Source: Rhodanobacter ginsengisoli (GTDB taxonomy: Bacteria > Pseudomonadota > Gammaproteobacteria > Xanthomonadales > Rhodanobacteraceae). From it: a stretch of DNA of 64,000 bases. The stretch spans positions 124,001 to 188,000 of the forward strand of contig NZ_JBHSNF010000001.1 in assembly GCF_042657065.1 (NCBI RefSeq), given 5' to 3'. Shown here in pieces: positions 9,032 through 17,223 of this stretch (within the stretch, counting starts at the first letter, position 1; each line of letters starts with the position of its first letter). The notes beneath the pieces were generated by a model. The model was not told where the DNA came from and did not search any database. It saw nothing but the letters and a program-made list of their open reading frames with translations. The position numbers and the translations under genes are program-made.

Positions 9032-9862
9032 ATGCACAAGTACACGAGCCGGATGCTGCTCGGCAGCCTGCTGCTGATCGGCGTGCCGATCGCACACGCG
9101 ACCAACCACTTCAGTATCGACACCGGCGCCAACTTCAGTAGCGGCGACTATGGCGGCGACACCACCACCGATATCTGGTCGGCCCCTTTCACGGCCGCTT
9201 ACCGGACTGACCGCTGGACCCTCACGCTCACCGTCCCGTATGTCCACATCCGTGGTTCGGGTAGCGTCATCCCCGGCACCGGCCCGGTCGACAACAGCAA
9301 TCCGCTGGGGCGCGGCCTGGGCGATCTTCTGGGCGGTGGGTCCTCCAGCGGCGGCAGCACATCGAGGGCCGCCACGTCGGCTTCCGGGTTTGGAGATGTC
9401 GTGGCCTCGGCCGGCTATGCACTGCTGTCCAGCGCCGACCGCAGCTTCGCTCTCGATCTCACCGGCAAGGTGAAATTCGGTACGGCCGACGTCAACAAGG
9501 GGTTGGGCACGGGCCAGAACGACTACGGCCTTTCCGTGGACAGCTACAAGGTCCTCGGCAAGTGGACGCCGTTCGGCGGCGTGGGCTGGATGAGCTATGG
9601 CAGCTCGCCGTACATCAAGCTCAAGAACGGCATGAATGCCAACGCGGGCGTGGACTATCGGGTGGCGGGCAACGACCATCTGGGCATGTATTACAGCTAC
9701 CGCGAGCGCATCTCCGTGGGGGGTGCAACGCAAAGCGAAGTGGCGGCTTACTGGAAGCACAAGTTCAGCCACGGTTTCCGCTTGCAGAGCTACGCGCTCG
9801 CCGGCATGGCCAATGGCAGCCCGGACTACGGCGTCGGCGCCTCGCTCAATTACACGTTCTGA
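9032..9862 (+). CDS. Outer-membrane beta-barrel protein of unknown function
   Basis: Predicted 276-residue outer-membrane barrel. A signal peptide (cut after IAHA) is followed by alternating amphipathic strands, e.g. WTLTLTVPYVHIRG, SFALDLTGKVKFG and HLGMYYSYRERISVG. A Gly/Ser-rich loop lies near residues 95-118, and the protein ends YGVGASLNYTF with the terminal Phe typical of BAM substrates. It resembles transporter/MetA-pathway-type barrel proteins, but no substrate can be assigned. It follows the protease and the Ala/Gly-rich protein on the same strand and may form the outer-membrane part of that locus. AGGGAG lies upstream of the ATG. Confidence 0.78.
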   Translation: MHKYTSRMLLGSLLLIGVPIAHATNHFSIDTGANFSSGDYGGDTTTDIWSAPFTAAYRTDRWTLTLTVPYVHIRGSGSVIPGTGPVDNSNPLGRGLGDLLGGGSSSGGSTSRAATSASGFGDVVASAGYALLSSADRSFALDLTGKVKFGTADVNKGLGTGQNDYGLSVDSYKVLGKWTPFGGVGWMSYGSSPYIKLKNGMNANAGVDYRVAGNDHLGMYYSYRERISVGGATQSEVAAYWKHKFSHGFRLQSYALAGMANGSPDYGVGASLNYTF

Positions 9863-10073
9863 TCGATCGAACCCCGAGTGGGCTGGCAGACCCGGCAACG
9901 GTCCGGCGCCTGTCGCCGTCATGGCATGGTCTACCTGGGCAGCCTGGTCGAGAGCGCGCTGCTGGATTTCGAGTTGCCATCCGCGCCAGCTTGACCATGA
10001 TCCGAACACCGCGGGGATCTCGCGGAGTATCGTCAGCAACTCGTTTCAGCCATCGCCAGTTGAAGGTGTCTTC

Positions 10074-13000
10074 ATGCCGATTCGCCATGCATTCCGTTCC
10101 GTCGCGTTGATCAGCGCATTCGTCTTGTCTGCCGCCAGCCAGCTTCATGCGGCCGAAGCGCCGATCCCCGCCAGCGTCACCGGTGCGCTGGAATGGCGTC
10201 AGCTCGGGCCGTTCCGCGGTGGCTGGGCGACGATGGCGGCGGGGGTGCCGGCGCAGCCGGATACGTTCTACATCGGTACCGCCGGAGGCGGGGTGTGGAA
10301 GAGCAACGACGCGGGCCGCACCTGGCAGTCGCTGTTCGATCATCAGCCGGCCTCGTCGGTGGGCGCACTGGCGGTGGCGCCGTCCGACCCGAACGTGGTC
10401 TACGCCGGCACCGGCCAGGTGGCCGCGCGTTACGACGTGGGCGCGGGCAACGGCGTGTATCGCTCGGCCGATGGCGGCAAGCACTGGCAGCACGTGGGGC
10501 TGGAGGCGACCCGGCATATCGGCAGGATCCTGGTCGATCCGCGGCATCCGGACACCGTGCTGGTTGGGGCGCTGGGCCACTACTTCGGGCCGAACCACGA
10601 GCGCGGGGTATTCCGTTCCACCGATGGCGGCAAGAGCTGGACGCAGACCCTGTACATCGACGACAACACCGGCATCGTCGACATGGCGGCCGACCCGGCC
10701 AACCCCGCGATCGTCTACGCGGCGGCGTGGCAGGTGCGCAATTACCCGTGGCTGTCGTACTTCCAGCCGAACGCGGGGCCGGGCAGCGCGCTGTATCGAT
10801 CCGGCGATGGCGGCGTGAGCTGGACGCGCCTGGGCGGCAAGGGCTGGCCCGCCGGTGAGCTCGGTCGCATCGGTATCGCCACCGCCAGCGGCGGCCGGAT
10901 CTACGCGGTGGTCAATGACGCGGGCGCACCGGCGCAGAGCGGCCTCTACCGGTCCGACGACGGCGGCGCCAGCTGGCAGGCAACCAGCCACGCCGACTGG
11001 CTGGCCAACGATTACTTCAGCCGCATCACGGTCGACCCGAAGGATCGCGACCGGATCTATTCGGCCGGCCAGTCGATCCGCGTCTCCAGCGACGGCGGCA
11101 AGCGCTGGGAGGTGTTCAAGGGCGCGCCCGGCGGCGACGATTACCACTACCTGTGGATCAACCCGAACGACACGCGCCGCATGATCACCGCCAGCGACCA
11201 GGGCGCGGTAGTCACCCTCAACGGCGGCGAGAGCTGGAGCAGCTGGTACAACCAGCCCACCGGCCAGTTCTACCACCTCGCCACCGACAACGAGTTCCCG
11301 TACTGGATCTATTCCGGCCAGCAGGATTCCGGCACGGTCGGCCTCGCCAGCCGCAGCGACTACGGCGCGCTGAGCTTCCGCGACTGGCACCCGGTCGGTG
11401 GCGACGAGCGCGACTACGACCTGCCCGATCCAGCCGACGCCAACATCGTGTTCGGCTCCGGCCTGGGCGGGCGCGTGTCGCGCTGGAACCGGCAGACCGG
11501 CGTGGTGCAGAACGTGACGCCGTGGCCGGTCAACAGCTACGGCGAGCGGCCCACCGACTACAAGTACCACTACACCTGGATTACCCCGATCGCGTTCGCG
11601 GCGAAGCCGCCGTATCCGTTGTACATGGGCGCGCAGGTGCTGTTCCGCACCACCGACCAGGGCGAGCACTGGGACGTGATCAGCCCCGCATTGAACGGCA
11701 AGCGCGCCGGCGCCACGCACTGCGATGGCAACCCGAGCGCGGCCGAGGCCCGCGACTGCGGCTACGGCGTGATCTACAGCATCGCGCCCTCGCCGTCGGA
11801 CAACGACGAGATCTGGGTCGGTACCGACGACGGCCTGGTCCAGCTCACCCGCGACGGCGGCAAGAGCTGGCACGACGTGACCCCGAAGGGGCTGCGGGTG
11901 TGGGCCAAGATCAGCACGCTGGATGTTTCCGCGCTGAAGCCGGGCACCGCCTATGCCGCGGTCGACACCCATCGGCGGGACGACTTCAGCCCGCAGGTGT
12001 GGCGCACGCACGATTACGGCGCCAGCTGGACCGAGATTTCCGCCAACCTGCCGAAGACCAGCTTCGTCGATGTGGTGCGCGCCGATCCGGTGCGCGCCGG
12101 CCTGCTGTATGCGGGTACCGACCAGGGCGTGTTCGTCTCTTTCGACGATGGCGGCCACTGGCAGTCGCTGCAGCGCAACCTGCCGACCGCCTGGGTGCGC
12201 GACCTGCTGGTGCACGGCAACGACCTGATCGTGGCGACCCAGGGCCGCGCGATCTGGGTGCTCGACGACGTGACGCCGCTGCGCCAGGTCAGCGCCGCGA
12301 TCGCCCGCGCCCCGGCGCATCTGTATACGCCGGCCCCGGCCGTGCGCGTGCGCGCGAACGAGAACAAGGACACCCCGCTGCCGCCGGAAACCCCGCTGGG
12401 GCAGAACCCGCCGGCCGGCGCGGTGATCGACTACCGCCTCGCCCACGCGGCGAAAGGCCCGGTGACGCTGGAGATCCGCGACAGCGCGGGCGCGCTGGTG
12501 CGGCGTTTCTCCAGCGCCGACCGGCCGGCCGAGCTGGACGCCGATCGTTACTTCGCCAAGGGCTGGCTGCGCCCCGGCGCCCCGCTGTCGGCCAGCGCCG
12601 GCGCGCATCGCTTCGTGTGGGACCTGCGCTACCTGCGCCCGCAGGCGATCAAGTACGGCTACAGCATTTCCACCAGCTGGGATTCGGATACCCCGGTGAC
12701 ACCGGAGGGGCCGCTGGCACTGCCCGGCACCTACCAGCTGGTGCTGCAGGTCGACGGCAAGTCCTATCGGGCGCCGCTGGTGGTGACGATGGACCCGCGC
12801 GAAACCCGGGTCAGCCGGGCTGACCTGAGCGCCGGGCTGGCCCTGTCGCGCGACCTCGGCGCCAGCCTGCTGAAGGTGTGGCAGAGCTACGGCGAAGTGC
12901 AGGCCGTGCGCGAGCAGCTGACCGCACTGGATGCGAAGCTGACCGGCGATGCCGCCCACGCCGCGCAGCGCCAGTCGGTCGAGGCGCTGCTGCAGCAGAC

Positions 13001-13304
13001 CGCGCCGCTGGTCAGCGGCGGCGGCGAGAACGCGCTCAACCTGCGCGCGATCAACGACGGCCTGACCGATATCGCCACCGACGTGGAAGGCGCCGACCGC
13101 GCCCCCACCGACGGCCAGCGCCAGGTGGCTGCGGCCGGCGAGGCGCGCTACGGCAAGGCCCTGGCGCTGTGGCAGGGAATCCGCCAGAACGAGCTGGCCG
13201 CGCTCGATCGCAGTCTGCGCAGCGCCGGGTTGGCCGCGGTGAAGGTGCCGGCTGCGGATCAGCTCCGTCAGCAGGCCTCCGAAGCATCGCAAGAGCGGCC
13301 CTGA
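10074..13304 (+). CDS. Large VPS10/sortilin-like Asp-box repeat protein
   Basis: Exported 1076-residue protein of the VPS10/BNR family. The start at ATG 10074 gives a clear signal peptide (MPIRHAFRSVALISAFVLSA, cut after LHA) with AAGGTG just upstream; the open frame extends further 5' but is not coding there. The first ~770 residues carry Asp boxes (SNDAGRTW, SADGGKHW, STDGGKSW, SGDGGVSW, SDDGGASW, SSDGGKRW, TRDGGKSW), indicating one or two beta-propellers. The last ~300 residues form a beta-sandwich-like domain (VIDYRLAHAAKGPVTLEIRD) and an Ala-rich helical tail. A paralogue opens the window at 1-2038. Glycosidase annotations are common for this family, but catalytic residues are not evident. 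Confidence 0.9.
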   Translation: MPIRHAFRSVALISAFVLSAASQLHAAEAPIPASVTGALEWRQLGPFRGGWATMAAGVPAQPDTFYIGTAGGGVWKSNDAGRTWQSLFDHQPASSVGALAVAPSDPNVVYAGTGQVAARYDVGAGNGVYRSADGGKHWQHVGLEATRHIGRILVDPRHPDTVLVGALGHYFGPNHERGVFRSTDGGKSWTQTLYIDDNTGIVDMAADPANPAIVYAAAWQVRNYPWLSYFQPNAGPGSALYRSGDGGVSWTRLGGKGWPAGELGRIGIATASGGRIYAVVNDAGAPAQSGLYRSDDGGASWQATSHADWLANDYFSRITVDPKDRDRIYSAGQSIRVSSDGGKRWEVFKGAPGGDDYHYLWINPNDTRRMITASDQGAVVTLNGGESWSSWYNQPTGQFYHLATDNEFPYWIYSGQQDSGTVGLASRSDYGALSFRDWHPVGGDERDYDLPDPADANIVFGSGLGGRVSRWNRQTGVVQNVTPWPVNSYGERPTDYKYHYTWITPIAFAAKPPYPLYMGAQVLFRTTDQGEHWDVISPALNGKRAGATHCDGNPSAAEARDCGYGVIYSIAPSPSDNDEIWVGTDDGLVQLTRDGGKSWHDVTPKGLRVWAKISTLDVSALKPGTAYAAVDTHRRDDFSPQVWRTHDYGASWTEISANLPKTSFVDVVRADPVRAGLLYAGTDQGVFVSFDDGGHWQSLQRNLPTAWVRDLLVHGNDLIVATQGRAIWVLDDVTPLRQVSAAIARAPAHLYTPAPAVRVRANENKDTPLPPETPLGQNPPAGAVIDYRLAHAAKGPVTLEIRDSAGALVRRFSSADRPAELDADRYFAKGWLRPGAPLSASAGAHRFVWDLRYLRPQAIKYGYSISTSWDSDTPVTPEGPLALPGTYQLVLQVDGKSYRAPLVVTMDPRETRVSRADLSAGLALSRDLGASLLKVWQSYGEVQAVREQLTALDAKLTGDAAHAAQRQSVEALLQQTAPLVSGGGENALNLRAINDGLTDIATDVEGADRAPTDGQRQVAAAGEARYGKALALWQGIRQNELAALDRSLRSAGLAAVKVPAADQLRQQASEASQERP

Positions 13305-13306
13305 GC

Positions 13307-13345
13307 ATCCGCCGCGCCACGCATCAACCGATGCGCGGCGCGGAT
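13307..13345. terminator. Hairpin between convergent genes
   Basis: An imperfect GC-rich inverted repeat (ATCCGC... paired with ...GCGGAT, and GCATC with GATGC, loop AACC) fills the 45-base gap between the convergent VPS10-like gene and bioC. No long T-run. Probably a bidirectional terminator. Confidence 0.5.
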
Positions 13346-13349
13346 CGGT

Positions 13350-14231
13350 TCAGCGGCGCGAACCGCGCAGGCTGTCGATCGAGAAGCTGGCGATCTCGCC
13401 GCCACCGCTGACCCGTCGCGGCTGGCCCACCGGCGCACCCCACGCATGCGCGCTGACCACTTCCCAGGTCGCCGGGATGCGGCCGTCCTCGCGCATCGTC
13501 TCGTAGGCGGCCAGCATGCGGCGGTAACGGCTCTTGCCGGTGAGGCCGCGCCCGCGGGTCTGGTCCGCATTGGTGGCGCCCAGTCCCTGCAATTCCACCA
13601 GCAGCTTGCGTGGCTCGCTGTAGGTGAGGGTGTAGCGGAACACGTCCAGCACCGGGTCGCGCAGGCCGGCGGCGAGCATCGCGTCGCCCACGTCGTGCAT
13701 GTCCAGGAAGCGGCTCACGTGCGGCTGCTGGTCGGCCTCGGCCCAGGCCGCGCGCAGTTCCTTCAGCGTGTCCGGGCCGAAGCTGGAGAACACCATCAGG
13801 CCGCCGGGTTTCAGCACGCGCATGCATTCGCCGAACAGCGCGGGCAGGTCGTCGATCCACTGGAAGCACAGGTTGGAATGCAGCACGTCGACGCTGTGGT
13901 CGGCCAGCGGCAGCGCACTGGCTTCGGCGCAGACCCGCGCAAACGGCCGGCGCCAGCTGCTGTGCGCTTTGGCGGCGCGCAGCATCGGCAGCGCCAGATC
14001 CATCGCGATCACCTCGGCCTTGGGGTAGCGCTGCTTCAGCAGCTCGCTGCCGCGACCGGTGCCGGCGCCCACGTCGAGCACCCGCGCCGGCTGCTGCTCC
14101 TTGTAGAAATCGAGCCGCTCCAGCAGCTGGGTCTGCACTTCGCGCTGCAGCACATCGTGCTGTTCGTAAGTGGTCGCCGCCCGGCTGAAGTTGCGGCGCA
14201 CCTGGCGGCGGTCGAGATGGAATTCATTCAT
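13350..14231 (-). CDS. bioC: Malonyl-ACP O-methyltransferase
   Basis: Cytosolic SAM-dependent methyltransferase (293 residues) that methylates the free carboxyl of malonyl-ACP to let fatty-acid synthesis build the pimeloyl moiety of biotin. The class I SAM-binding motif is VLDVGAGTGRG (about residues 50-60); a second acidic motif is EVIAMDLALPML. The N-terminal FHLDRRQVRRNFSRAATTYEQHDVLQ is characteristic of BioC. It is last in bioB-bioF-trhO-bioH-bioC and overlaps the 3' end of bioH by eight bases. With BioH and no other pimeloyl-ester hydrolase nearby, this is the classical BioC-BioH route. Confidence 0.95.
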   Translation of the reverse strand: MNEFHLDRRQVRRNFSRAATTYEQHDVLQREVQTQLLERLDFYKEQQPARVLDVGAGTGRGSELLKQRYPKAEVIAMDLALPMLRAAKAHSSWRRPFARVCAEASALPLADHSVDVLHSNLCFQWIDDLPALFGECMRVLKPGGLMVFSSFGPDTLKELRAAWAEADQQPHVSRFLDMHDVGDAMLAAGLRDPVLDVFRYTLTYSEPRKLLVELQGLGATNADQTRGRGLTGKSRYRRMLAAYETMREDGRIPATWEVVSAHAWGAPVGQPRRVSGGGEIASFSIDSLRGSRR

Positions 14232-15027
14232 CGGAAAAACTCATGGAAGCAAGGCCGGCGCGTTGCCCCGCGAACAGTGGCTCCAGCGCCTGCACCAGCG
14301 CCTCGACGTGGCCGAAGAACGGCGCGTGGCCGGCCTGCGGAATCTCGCGGTAGTCCCCGCCGCACTGGCTGGCCGACCAGGCCATCGCCTGCGGCGGCAC
14401 CAGCCGGTCGCGGCGTCCGGCAATCCATGCGCTGGGCACGGCCAGGTCGGGCAGGGCCGCGCGGCGATCGCTGCTCTCCAGCAGGTGGATGCCTTCCTGC
14501 AGCACGCGCAGGTCCGGCTCGCCGCGGGCGAACACCAGCTCGCGCAGCTGGCGCAATTCGGCGCGCGGATCGGCGCTGCCCAGGGTCTCCAGCGTCAGGA
14601 AGCGATCCAGCGTGGCGCGGTAGTCGGTTTCCAGGTCGCTGGCCAGCTGGTGCACCAGCGCGCCATCGCTGCCATGCGGCCAGCCGGCGTCGCGCACGAA
14701 CTTCGGCGTGGCGCACAGCATCGCCAGCGCCTGCACGTGCCGCGGCAGATCGAGCGCGGCGGTGAGCGCCACCAGTCCACCGAGCGACCAGCCCAGCCAG
14801 ATCGCCGGCGGCGTCGCGGCGGCAATCGCCGCCACGCAGGCGTGCGGCTCCAGCGGCAGGCCGCAGTCGCGCGAATAGCCGTGCCCGGGCAGGTCGACCA
14901 CATGCATCGTGCAGCGCTCGGCCAGCGCCTCGACCAGCGGCCGCAGCACGCCACCGTGCATCGCCCAGCCGTGGATCAGCACCAGCTGCACCGGGCCGTT
15001 TCCACGTCGGTCGATATGCAGGGTCAT
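14224..15027 (-). CDS. bioH: Pimeloyl-[ACP] methyl ester carboxylesterase
   Basis: Alpha/beta hydrolase (267 residues) that removes the methyl group from pimeloyl-ACP methyl ester, ending the synthesis step begun by BioC. The oxyanion motif LIHGWAMHGG, nucleophile Ser81 in LGWSLGGL, the acid in IAGRRDRLVPP and the His in IPQAGHAPFFGH are all visible. The ATG overlaps the trhO stop by four bases and the gene end overlaps bioC by eight, so it is tightly coupled on both sides. Confidence 0.95.
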   Translation of the reverse strand: MTLHIDRRGNGPVQLVLIHGWAMHGGVLRPLVEALAERCTMHVVDLPGHGYSRDCGLPLEPHACVAAIAAATPPAIWLGWSLGGLVALTAALDLPRHVQALAMLCATPKFVRDAGWPHGSDGALVHQLASDLETDYRATLDRFLTLETLGSADPRAELRQLRELVFARGEPDLRVLQEGIHLLESSDRRAALPDLAVPSAWIAGRRDRLVPPQAMAWSASQCGGDYREIPQAGHAPFFGHVEALVQALEPLFAGQRAGLASMSFSDE

Positions 15028-15980
15028 GCCGTGACTCCATCAGGCGCCGCGCTTGTTGCGTTCGCTTCCTCTCCCCCTTGGGGAGAGGATTGAGGTGAGG
15101 GGCGGGTGCTCGCGGGGAAGTTGCTCGAAGCACGCTCCGATCCAGCCTCATCGCCAGCGTGGCCCCTCACCCCAGCCCTCGGCAATTGCTCCCTGCATTG
15201 CTCTACCTCCTGCATCCATGCAGTCGTCTCCCCGCAGGGGAGAGGGGGCAGAGCCGCGGGTCGCAGCTGTTGGTCCACCGCCACCCGCTCATCGAACACG
15301 AAGCAGCCGCCCTGCCAGTGCGTGGCCGGTGTCTGCTCCAGGTATTTCAGGATGCCGCCTTCGAGCTGGTAGACGTGCTGCATGCCCAGGTCGCGCATGT
15401 GCAGCGCGGCCTTCTCGCAGCGGATGCCACCGGTGCAGTAGGAGACCACGGTCTTGCCTTCGTAGCGTGCGCGGTCGGCGGCGATGGCAGCGGGAAAGCC
15501 GGTGAAGCTGGCCAGTCGGTAGTCGATCGCCTGCGGGAATTTGCCCACGTCGGTTTCGTAGTCGTTGCGCGTGTCCAGCAGCACGACCTCGCGGCCCGCG
15601 TCGTCGTGGCCCTGGTCCAGCCAGCGCTGCAAGGTGGCCGGGTCGACCGCCGGTGCGCGACCGCCCTCGGGGCGAATCGTGGGCAGGCGCATGGTGATGA
15701 TCTCGCGCTTCAGCCGCACCCGCATGCGCCCGAACGGCACGCGGTCGGACAGCGATTCCTTCGGCTCGATATCGGCGAAGCGCGCGTCCTGGTGCAGGCT
15801 CGCCATGAAGCCGTCGATCTGCTCACGCGAGCCGGCCAGGAACAGGTTGATGCCCTCCGGCGCCAGCAGGATCGTGCCCTTCAGCGCCAGCGCCTCGCAG
15901 CGCTCGAGCAGCCGCTCGCGCAGCGCGGGCAGGTCGTCCAGGCTGATGAACTTGTAGGCGGAGATGTTGACGATCGACAT
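15024..15980 (-). CDS. trhO: tRNA uridine(34) hydroxylase (rhodanese family), with repeat-derived C-terminal tail
   Basis: TrhO/YceA family enzyme that forms 5-hydroxyuridine at tRNA position 34 using an oxygen-dependent reaction. The N-terminal domain (MSIVNISAYKFISLDD, residues 1-95) is followed by the rhodanese domain (about 110-225) with catalytic Cys182 in VVSYCTGGIRCEKAA. The ATG at 15980 matches the family start; an ATG ten codons upstream is unlikely. Family resemblance stops near residue 242 (FDERVAVDQQLRPAAL). The remaining ~75 residues (PLPCGETT ... SSPQGGEEANAT) are translated from a palindromic repeat element, and its end still provides the ATGA overlap with bioH. Its place inside a biotin operon is unusual. 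Core function is well supported; the tail is probably disordered and dispensable. Confidence 0.9.
   Translation of the reverse strand: MSIVNISAYKFISLDDLPALRERLLERCEALALKGTILLAPEGINLFLAGSREQIDGFMASLHQDARFADIEPKESLSDRVPFGRMRVRLKREIITMRLPTIRPEGGRAPAVDPATLQRWLDQGHDDAGREVVLLDTRNDYETDVGKFPQAIDYRLASFTGFPAAIAADRARYEGKTVVSYCTGGIRCEKAALHMRDLGMQHVYQLEGGILKYLEQTPATHWQGGCFVFDERVAVDQQLRPAALPPLPCGETTAWMQEVEQCREQLPRAGVRGHAGDEAGSERASSNFPASTRPSPQSSPQGGEEANATSAAPDGVTA
15068..15244. repeat. Interspersed palindromic element, copy 1 (inside trhO)
   Basis: Element bounded by hairpins: CCTCTCCCC/GGGGAGAGG at 15068-15088 and TCTCCCC/GGGGAGA at 15227-15243. It shares an internal core with copy 2 at 30526-30656: GGGTGCTCGC, then GGAAGTT, TCGAAGC and CGCTCCGAT in the same order and spacing. 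Copy 1 has about 50 extra bases before the right hairpin. It lies wholly in the trhO reading frame. Confidence 0.85.
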
Positions 15981-16029
15981 GCGTGGGTATCGCGGAAGCA
16001 AGCGGGGCATTATACGTGGCGGGTCGGGA

Positions 16030-17223
16030 TCAGCTTGAACGGCGGGGCAACCGCAGGGTTTCCAGCGCGCCCAGCAGGCGGTCCACGTGGTCTTCCTCGT
16101 GCGCGGCCGAGAGCGTGATGCGCAGCCGCGCCTGCCCCGCCGGCACGGTGGGCGGACGGATCGCGCTGACCAGCAGGCCCTGCGCGTCCAGCGCCTGCAT
16201 CGCCGCCACGGCCGCGTCGGCGTGGCCCAGCAGCAGCGGCTGGATCGCGCTGGTGGAGGCCATCAGCGGCAGGCCGAGCTGCTCGGCACCACGGCGGAAG
16301 CGCGCGATCAGGGCGGCGAGCCGGTCGCGCCGCCAGTCTTCCGCCTGCGCCAGCTGCACCGCTTCCAGCGCGGCGGCAGCCAGCGCCGGCGGCATCGCGG
16401 TGGTGTAGATGTATGGCCGCGCGAACTGGATCAGGCCGTCGATCAAGGCGGCCGGTCCGGCCACGAATGCGCCGGCGCAGCCCAGCGCCTTGCCCAGCGT
16501 GGCCATCAGCAGCGGCACCTCGTGCTGGCCCAGGCCGGCGGCGCCGACGCTGCCGGCGCCGCGCGGGCCGAGCACGCCCAGGCCGTGGGCATCGTCGACC
16601 AGCAGGGTGGCCTGCTCTTTCGCACACAAGGCCGCCAACTCGCGCAGCGGCGCCACATCGCCGTCCATGCTGAATACGCCATCGGTGGCCAGCAGCGCGG
16701 CGGCGCCGGGACGGCTGCCCAGCTGGCGTGCGGCGGCGCCGACATCGGCATGTGGATAGCGCTTCAGTTCGGCGCCGCCGAGCTTCGCGCCGTCGATCAG
16801 GCAGGCGTGGTTGAGCTTGTCCTGCACGCAGATATCGCCGGGTGCCAGCAACGCCTGCAGCACGCCGAGGTTGGCCATGTAGCCGGTCGAGAACAGCAGC
16901 GCCCGTTCGCGGCCGGTCCACGCGGCCAGCGCCTGTTCCAGTCGCGCGTGCCCGGCGCGGTGGCCGCAGATCAGGTGCGCGGAGGTGCTGCCGACGCCTT
17001 CCTGCGCCGCCGCGCGGGTGAGTGCGGCGATCAGCTGCGGGTGCCGGGCCAGCCCCAGATAATCGTTGCTGCAGAACGACAGCATCCGCCGGCCGCCCGT
17101 CTGCAGCCACGGGCCTTCGGCCTGTTCGATCGTGCGCAGTCGGCGCAGCAGGTGGGCCTGCTCGCGTTCGGCCGTCTGGACGGCCAGACGTTGCAGCAGG
17201 TCAGGCCGCGGTCGAGCAGCCAC
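16030..17223 (-). CDS. bioF: 8-amino-7-oxononanoate synthase
   Basis: PLP-dependent alpha-oxoamine synthase that condenses pimeloyl-ACP with L-alanine to 8-amino-7-oxononanoate. Motifs: SNDYLGLARHP near the N-terminus, STSAHLICGH, ATDGVFSMDGD, VDDAHGLGVLG, and the PLP-lysine region MATLGKALGCAGAF. The GTG at 17223 is chosen because the preceding ORF codons do not resemble the family; this gives 397 residues and a 23-base overlap with bioB. No better start follows within the conserved opening RPDLLQRLA. Next downstream is trhO, 49 bases away. Confidence 0.94.
   Translation of the reverse strand: MAARPRPDLLQRLAVQTAEREQAHLLRRLRTIEQAEGPWLQTGGRRMLSFCSNDYLGLARHPQLIAALTRAAAQEGVGSTSAHLICGHRAGHARLEQALAAWTGRERALLFSTGYMANLGVLQALLAPGDICVQDKLNHACLIDGAKLGGAELKRYPHADVGAAARQLGSRPGAAALLATDGVFSMDGDVAPLRELAALCAKEQATLLVDDAHGLGVLGPRGAGSVGAAGLGQHEVPLLMATLGKALGCAGAFVAGPAALIDGLIQFARPYIYTTAMPPALAAAALEAVQLAQAEDWRRDRLAALIARFRRGAEQLGLPLMASTSAIQPLLLGHADAAVAAMQALDAQGLLVSAIRPPTVPAGQARLRITLSAAHEEDHVDRLLGALETLRLPRRSS

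Noticed and set aside
9846..13292. Minus-strand ORF of 1148 codons
   Set aside because: Shadow of the VPS10-like gene at 10074-13304; no family resemblance and the composition of a frame-shifted GC-rich gene.
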